NCBI GenBank assembly: GCA_963728445.1
Contig: CAVSJO010000006.1
Span: 1,426,001 to 1,490,000, forward strand
Source: CAVSJO01 sp963728445
GTDB taxonomy: Bacteria; Gemmatimonadota; Gemmatimonadetes; Longimicrobiales; RSA9
Direction of reading: 5' to 3'
DNA: 64,000 nucleotides
The position numbers were made by a program, and so were the translations under genes. Positions 59,225 through 64,000 of the stretch are shown here, one piece after another. Under the pieces are notes generated by a model. The model worked only from the letters and a program-made list of their open reading frames with translations, was not told where the DNA came from and did not search any database. Position 1 is the stretch's first letter, and the number at the start of each line of letters is the position of its first letter.

Positions 59225-62008
59225 CTAGCTCGCCGCGGCGGGCTCCGTCCGGGCGGCCGCCAGAGCCTCCTCCACGATACGCCGCTGCTGGCGCTCGTGG
59301 GTGCTCGCGTAGCCTTCCGCCGGCGAGGCGCGCTCCGGACGGCCGACGTAGCGCACGGGCAGTTCGCCCATGGACGCGGAGAGGCGTCGCAGCCGGGGCT
59401 CGATGTAGCGCCAGGCGCCCATGTTCTGCGGCTCTTCCTGCGCCCACACGATCTCCGTCGCTCCCTCGTACTTCCCGAGCGTCTCGCGCAGAGCCGTCTC
59501 CGGGAATGGATAGAGCTGTTCGACGCGCACTACGGCGACGTGACCGGCGGCTTCCCGGGCGTCGGAGCCCGTGATGTCGTAGAAGACCTTCCCGGAGCAG
59601 AGGACGATGCGCCGGACGCTGCCGGGGTCGGCGGCGGCGCGGTCGTCGTCCAGCACGAAGCGGAACGAGCCCTCGGAGAGGTCGGGCAGCGTGGAGACCG
59701 CGCGCGGGTGCCGCAGGAGGCTCTTCGGCGTCATGACCACGAGCGGCCGGCCCTCCTCCAGCTTCGCCTGGCGACGAAGCAGGTGGAAGTACTGCGCCGG
59801 GGTGGTGACGTCGGCGACGCGGATGTTGTCCTCGGCGGCGAGCTGGAGGAAGCGCTCGGGTCGGCCGCTGCTGTGCTCGGGGCCCTGTCCCTCGTAGCCG
59901 TGGGGCAGCAGGAGAACGAGACGGGAGGTCTGTCCCCACTTCGCCCGTCCGGCGGCCATGAACTGGTCGAGGATCACCTGGGCGCCGTTCACGAAGTCGC
60001 CGAACTGCCCTTCCCAGAGGATCAGCGCTTCCTGCGCCTCCGTGGAGAAGCCGTACTCGAACCCCAGGCACGCCAGCTCGGACAGGGGGCTGTTGTAGAT
60101 CTCGAACGGCGCGCGGCGCTCGGGCAGGGCGGCCAGGGGCGTGAACGTCTCACCCGTCTCCACGTCGTGCAGCACCAGGTGTCGCTGCGAGAACGTTCCC
60201 CGCTCCACGTCCTGCCCGGTCAGCCGAACCGGGATGCCCTCCTGGAGCAGGGAAGCGAAAGCCAGCGCCTCCGCGTGGGCCCAGTCCATGGCGCCGTCGT
60301 TCTCGAGGAGCTGTGCCCGCTTGTTGAGCTGTCGCTCGAGCTTCGGGTTGAGCGTGAAGCCCTCGGGCCAGGAGTGCAGCGCCCGATCGAGCTCCAGCAC
60401 GACGTCCGCCGGAACCTCCGTCTCGGCGCCGAGGGGCGGCTCGATGCTCTCCGGGACCGGCGTGGGGTCCGGCGTCTCGCGCTCATCGGCGCGGACCTCC
60501 GTCTGCGCGTCGATCAGCCGCTGGTAGGTCGAGTCCCAGATGCTCTGGCCCTCCTCCTCGCTGAGCACGCCCTCCTCCACCAGCCGGCGAGCCCACTGCT
60601 CCCGCACGGACGGGTGATCCCGGATGACGTCGTACATGCGCGGCTGGGTGTACGCCGGCTCGTCGGCCTCATTGTGCCCGAACCGGCGGTAGCCGATGAG
60701 GTCGATGACGACGTCGCTGTGGAACTTCGCACGGTATGCCATCGCCAGTCGCGCGACGGCGAGGCACGCCTGCGGGTCGTCGGCGTTGACGTGGAAGACG
60801 GGGATGTCGAACCCTTTCGCCACGTCGCTCGAGTAGCACGTCGAGCGACCCTGCGTCGGCAGCGTCGTGAAGCCGACCTGGTTGTTGGTGATGATGTGGA
60901 GCGTGCCTCCGGTCGTGTAGCCGTCGAGGTTCGCCAGGTTCAGCGTCTCGGCGACGACGCCCTGGCCGGCGAACGCCGCGTCGCCGTGGATCAGGATCGG
61001 CACGACCCGGCTGCTGTCGAGATGCAGCTCCGGGCCGTCGCGGTCCGACTGCTTCGCCCGTGTGATGCCCTCCGCCACGGGGTCGACCGCCTCCAGGTGG
61101 CTCGGATTCGGCGCCATGAGCACGGCGAGAGGCTCGCCCGACGCCGTCGCATACGTCCCCTCGGCCCCGAGGTGGTACTTCACGTCCCCCGTGGTGCCGT
61201 GGCCGCCGTGCATACCCTCGAATTCGGCGATCATGGACGTGTACGGGCGCCCCAGCACGTGGACGAGCACGTTCAGCCGTCCGCGATGGGCCATGCCCAG
61301 CACGACCTCCCGGGCACCGCCGTCGGCCGCGCGCTCGATGGCCAGGTCGAGCACGGGCACCAGCATGTCCGTACCCTCGATGCTGAACCGCTTCGCGCCC
61401 AGATACGAGCGGTGCAGGAACTGCTCGAACGCCTCCACCTCCGTGAGCCGCTCCAGGAGCCGGCGCTGCTGGGCCGCCTCGAGGGGGTGGAGGATCTCAC
61501 CGGACTCGATCTGCTCCCGCAGCCATTCCTGCCGCTCGGGGTCCTGCAGGTGCTCGTACTCGAAGCCGATGGGGCCCGTGTACGTCGCCCGCAGCCACGA
61601 CAGGACCTCGGCTACCAGGCCCGCCTTCAGGTCTTCCGGCGTGAGTCCGTGGAAGAGGGGGTCCAGCGTCGGGTGGCCCCGCGGCTCCGAGCCCAGCGGA
61701 TCGAGGTGCGCCGCGAAGTGGCCGTTCAGCCGGTACGCCTCTACGAGCTCGGCCGCGGCCTTCGCGGCACGTAGCTCCGCCCCGCCCGCCGCCGGCGCCG
61801 CCGTCGGCACCGCCGCCGGACCCTCGGCAGCGGGCGCCATCGCGCCGTTCGTCGCCGGCGCTGCCGGCAGGAGTCCGAGGGCCTCCGGCGCCTCGCCGAA
61901 CATGCGGCGCCATCCCTCGTCAACGGACTGCGGGTCCCGCAACCACTGCTCGTAGACGAGCTGTGCGTAGCCCGCGTTGTACCCATCGAACGGATTCGAC
62001 GTCTTCAC
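59225..62008 (-). CDS. sucA: 2-oxoglutarate dehydrogenase E1 component
   Basis: 927 residues, the usual E1o length. N-terminal NPFDGYNAGYAQLVYEQWL matches the E1o start; EAYRLNGHFAAHLDPLG, VLGMAHRGRLNVLVHVLGR (TPP site), ILIHGDAAFAGQGVVAET and NNQVGFTT, and the C-terminal WAQEEPQNMGAW are conserved. Start GTG 62008 with GGGAAGAGGG upstream. It catalyses the first step of 2-oxoglutarate oxidation with E2/E3, which are not in this window. Divergent from the sigma factor gene. Confidence 0.95.
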   Translation of the reverse strand: MKTSNPFDGYNAGYAQLVYEQWLRDPQSVDEGWRRMFGEAPEALGLLPAAPATNGAMAPAAEGPAAVPTAAPAAGGAELRAAKAAAELVEAYRLNGHFAAHLDPLGSEPRGHPTLDPLFHGLTPEDLKAGLVAEVLSWLRATYTGPIGFEYEHLQDPERQEWLREQIESGEILHPLEAAQQRRLLERLTEVEAFEQFLHRSYLGAKRFSIEGTDMLVPVLDLAIERAADGGAREVVLGMAHRGRLNVLVHVLGRPYTSMIAEFEGMHGGHGTTGDVKYHLGAEGTYATASGEPLAVLMAPNPSHLEAVDPVAEGITRAKQSDRDGPELHLDSSRVVPILIHGDAAFAGQGVVAETLNLANLDGYTTGGTLHIITNNQVGFTTLPTQGRSTCYSSDVAKGFDIPVFHVNADDPQACLAVARLAMAYRAKFHSDVVIDLIGYRRFGHNEADEPAYTQPRMYDVIRDHPSVREQWARRLVEEGVLSEEEGQSIWDSTYQRLIDAQTEVRADERETPDPTPVPESIEPPLGAETEVPADVVLELDRALHSWPEGFTLNPKLERQLNKRAQLLENDGAMDWAHAEALAFASLLQEGIPVRLTGQDVERGTFSQRHLVLHDVETGETFTPLAALPERRAPFEIYNSPLSELACLGFEYGFSTEAQEALILWEGQFGDFVNGAQVILDQFMAAGRAKWGQTSRLVLLLPHGYEGQGPEHSSGRPERFLQLAAEDNIRVADVTTPAQYFHLLRRQAKLEEGRPLVVMTPKSLLRHPRAVSTLPDLSEGSFRFVLDDDRAAADPGSVRRIVLCSGKVFYDITGSDAREAAGHVAVVRVEQLYPFPETALRETLGKYEGATEIVWAQEEPQNMGAWRYIEPRLRRLSASMGELPVRYVGRPERASPAEGYASTHERQQRRIVEEALAAARTEPAAAS

Positions 62009-62173
62009 GACCCTCTTCCCGGAAAGTGACCGAGTCACGATACCTTCAGGTGCCCACGCGTACACCGGCGCGCAAGCCGCGATCCACATTCGCGAGGGCG
62101 TGCAAGGTAGAGACGGATCCACGGGAATTCCAGACGGCGGGGTCGATCCCCGCTTCCGGTTCCAACCCTTTCG

Positions 62174-62776
62174 ATGCAGAGCCCGTCCAAGGGTTCGAAC
62201 GGGGACGAGACGACGAGCGGACGGGTGGCTGTCACGAGCGCGCAATTGGCAGAGACGAAAACGACCACCGAGGCCGAGGACGTGCGTCTGGCGGCCGCGG
62301 GTGACGCCCTCGCGTTCGAGCGGCTCTACCGCCGACACGTGCCGCGCATCCACGCCCTCGTGCGGCGGATGCTGGGTGGGCGTGACGCGGAGGACGTGAC
62401 CCAGGAGGTGTTCATCCGGGCGTGGGAGCGCCTCGAGACCTTCCGGGGGGACGCGAGCTTCGGGACGTGGCTGCATCGCCTGGCCATCAACCTCACGCTC
62501 TCGGAACGAGGCAGCCGCGGACGGCGCGAGGAGCGCTTCCCGCTGGGAGAGCCGCCCCCGGGCACGTCGATCCGCGCCCGACGTCCCGACATGAAGATGG
62601 ACTTCGAGCGGGCCCTCGAACGCCTGCCCGACGGCGCACGGGAAGTCCTCGTGCTCTACGACGTGGAAGGCTACAAGCACCACGAGATCGCCGAGATGCT
62701 CGGCGTCACCGTAGGCACCTCGAAGTCGCAGCTGCACCGCGCCCGCACCGAGATGCGGCGCCACCTGGAGGCATGA
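62174..62776 (+). CDS. ECF sigma factor (sigma-70 family)
   Basis: 200 residues. Sigma2: ERLYRRHVPRIHALVRRML and GRDAEDVTQEVFIRAWERLETFRGDASFGTWLHRLAINLTL; sigma4: LPDGAREVLVLYDVEGYKHHEIAEMLGVTVGTSKSQLHRARTEMRRHL. Overlaps the anti-sigma start (ATGA). Directs RNA polymerase to stress or envelope promoters; target unknown. Confidence 0.95.
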   Translation: MQSPSKGSNGDETTSGRVAVTSAQLAETKTTTEAEDVRLAAAGDALAFERLYRRHVPRIHALVRRMLGGRDAEDVTQEVFIRAWERLETFRGDASFGTWLHRLAINLTLSERGSRGRREERFPLGEPPPGTSIRARRPDMKMDFERALERLPDGAREVLVLYDVEGYKHHEIAEMLGVTVGTSKSQLHRARTEMRRHLEA

Positions 62777-63747
62777 CGATGAGCGATCGGTACACGGATC
62801 GGCTCTCCGAATACCTGGACGACGAGCTGAACGCCGCGGAGGCGGCGGAGCTTTCCGCGCACCTGGCGGACTGCCCCCGCTGCGCCGCCGAGCTGGAGCA
62901 GCTGCGCGCGGTGCGGTCCGCCGCGCGCTCGCTGGGCGACGTCGCTCCGTCCCGTGACCTGTGGCCCGGCATCGCCGAGGCCGTTGCGGCCCGCCCGCGC
63001 ACCGCCTCGGGGCTGGCCGGCCCGCCGCCGGAGCTGCGCGCCGTGCCGGGCGTGGAGGCAGGGGGCACCGCCGCATCAGGATCGCGCAGCGCGCGGGAGA
63101 AGGCGAAGCGGGTTTGGGGACGCCGGATGACCTTCTCCTTCCCCCAGCTCGCCGCGGCCGCCGCCCTCGCGGTCCTTGCCGGCGGCGCCGGCGTGGCCGT
63201 GTGGCTGCGCGCCGGCAGTGACCCTTCGCCGGCAGCCGTCGCCGCCGGACCGGCGCCGGAGGCGGGCACCCCGGGCACCCCGGCCGCGACCGCCTCGACG
63301 GGCGGCGGGGGCGCACCCGCGGCCGGACCGGCGCAGGCGGAGCCGGAGAGGGTGGCGGCCGTGGACGTCGACGACCCGACCACACCGCCGGTGGGGTCCT
63401 CCGCCTCGGGCGGGGCCCGGACGGCAGGGGGAGAAACCCCGGCCAGCGCCGCTGGCGGCGCCCGCCTGGCGTCCTTTGGCCCGAACGGCAGCGCGACGAC
63501 GGAAGTCGACCGCGCGGTGGCCGAGCTGGAAGGCGCGCTTCGTGAGCAGAGGCCTCGCCTCGACCCCCGCACGGTGGAGGTCGTGGACGCCAATCTCGCG
63601 CTCATCGACAGCGCCATCGTGGAGATCCGGGGCGCCCTCGCGAAGGATCCGGGGAGCGCCTATCTGAACCGCTCTCTCGCCTCGGCCATGAGGCGGAAGC
63701 TGGACGTGCTGCGCGTCGCGACCCTCGCGGCCGACGCCAGCAGCTGA
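62773..63747 (+). CDS. Anti-sigma factor with zinc-finger (zf-HC2)
   Basis: 324 residues. N-terminal zinc-binding anti-sigma domain (ELSAHLADCPRCAAELEQL, HxxxCxxC), one membrane helix near residues 125-145 (LAAAAALAVLAGGAGVAVWL), an Ala/Gly/Pro-rich linker, and a helical C-terminal region (VDRAVAELEGALREQRPRLDPRTVEVVDANLALIDSAIVEIR). ATG 62773 overlaps the sigma stop. It should hold the sigma factor inactive at the membrane. Confidence 0.9.
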   Translation: MTMSDRYTDRLSEYLDDELNAAEAAELSAHLADCPRCAAELEQLRAVRSAARSLGDVAPSRDLWPGIAEAVAARPRTASGLAGPPPELRAVPGVEAGGTAASGSRSAREKAKRVWGRRMTFSFPQLAAAAALAVLAGGAGVAVWLRAGSDPSPAAVAAGPAPEAGTPGTPAATASTGGGGAPAAGPAQAEPERVAAVDVDDPTTPPVGSSASGGARTAGGETPASAAGGARLASFGPNGSATTEVDRAVAELEGALREQRPRLDPRTVEVVDANLALIDSAIVEIRGALAKDPGSAYLNRSLASAMRRKLDVLRVATLAADASS

Positions 63748-63775
63748 TGAACCGACAGGGAAGGATGACCCTCGA

Positions 63776-64000
63776 ATGATCGGGACGATTGCACTGCTCC
63801 TCGGCGCCAGCCTCGCGGCGCAGCCGCCGGTGGACACCACGCTGAGCGTCGGACGGGGCAGTCGACTGCGCGTGGAAGTGCGTGACGGCAGGGTGGACAT
63901 CGGCACGTGGGACCGGGACGAGGTGCGCGTGGTCGCCGAGGGCGACGAGCGGGACGTCAGCGTCCGCGGCGGGGGTTCGTCGGTCTACGTCGAGGCCGAG
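63776..64000 (+). CDS. Exported protein, N-terminal part (DUF4097-like), truncated by window end
   Basis: 75 codons to the window edge. Signal peptide (LLLGASLAAQ) then VRDGRVDIGTWDRDEVRVVAEG, the repeated-strand start typical of DUF4097 adhesin-like proteins that often follow sigma/anti-sigma pairs. Rest of the gene lies outside the window. Confidence 0.7.
   Translation, partial: MIGTIALLLGASLAAQPPVDTTLSVGRGSRLRVEVRDGRVDIGTWDRDEVRVVAEGDERDVSVRGGGSSVYVEAE

Overview
The window is GC-rich throughout (by eye close to 70%), with tight gene spacing and many 4-base ATGA/GTGA stop-start overlaps. Gene content points to a Gram-negative, aerobic or facultative bacterium, most likely a member of the Gemmatimonadota. 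The reasons are several signal-peptide outer-membrane or exported proteins (small beta-barrel proteins, a CBM9/DUF5916 protein, a sortilin/BNR-repeat protein), S9, M19 and M20 exopeptidases, PadR/SHOCT genes, a type III glutamine synthetase and RlpA. The phylum is my inference; there is no rRNA marker in the window.

Layout. 0-2.8 kb: ferrous-iron uptake (feoB, a small zinc-ribbon protein, feoA). 2.9-4.0 kb: the lipoprotein RlpA and a coiled-coil protein. 4.2-9.8 kb (minus strand): a coupled four-gene operon of sodium:solute symporter, Gfo/Idh oxidoreductase, HAD phosphatase and GT20 glycosyltransferase; the last two look like glucosylglycerol-phosphate phosphatase and synthase rather than OtsB/OtsA. 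9.9-10.05 kb: an array of eight consecutive mini-hairpins with co-varying stems in the divergent intergenic region. 10.1-11.6 kb: an ATP-grasp ligase fused to a SET lysine-methyltransferase domain. 11.7-16.7 kb: a 2-oxoacid (probably 2-oxoglutarate):ferredoxin oxidoreductase operon with a GltD-like flavoprotein/ferredoxin fusion. 16.8-25.5 kb: outer-membrane proteins, a class A penicillin-binding protein, an S9 peptidase, and a frameshifted serine hydrolase followed by an HXXEE membrane protein. 25.6-29.2 kb: an NYN nuclease-like protein convergent with a 987-residue protein combining a papain-like cysteine peptidase, a beta-propeller and an Ala/Pro-rich tail. 29.4-30.8 kb: a PadR repressor between two SHOCT proteins, with a clear operator. 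30.8-41.8 kb: M20 peptidase, CsbD-like protein, DUF5916 protein, L,D-transpeptidase, CDP-alcohol phosphatidyltransferase, type III glutamine synthetase, VOC/MarR divergent pair, dodecin. 41.8-49.5 kb: GAF histidine kinase, FAD amine oxidase, sortilin-like protein, tandem repeats, small proteins. 49.5-52.9 kb: UDG-like protein, trehalose synthase TreT with a YHS-like tail, and GalT in one coupled operon. 53-59 kb: flavin-binding protein, outer-membrane protein, Cys/Met-metabolism PLP enzyme, a decayed heptosyltransferase-like fragment, TfoX-like protein, membrane dipeptidase, YbjQ. 59-62 kb: 2-oxoglutarate dehydrogenase E1. 62-64 kb: ECF sigma factor, anti-sigma factor and a truncated exported protein.

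How it works together. Two separate compatible-solute routes (glucosylglycerol and trehalose) suggest adaptation to salt or desiccation. Ferredoxin-linked and NAD-linked 2-oxoglutarate oxidation coexist within 50 kb. Four genes (serine hydrolase, L,D-transpeptidase, CDP-alcohol phosphatidyltransferase, glutamine synthetase) are each interrupted by what looks like one single-base indel; three of them lie within 3.2 kb, so local consensus error should be considered before real gene decay. The most unusual items are the hairpin array at 9910-10053, the ATP-grasp/SET fusion beside it, and the cysteine-peptidase/propeller protein.
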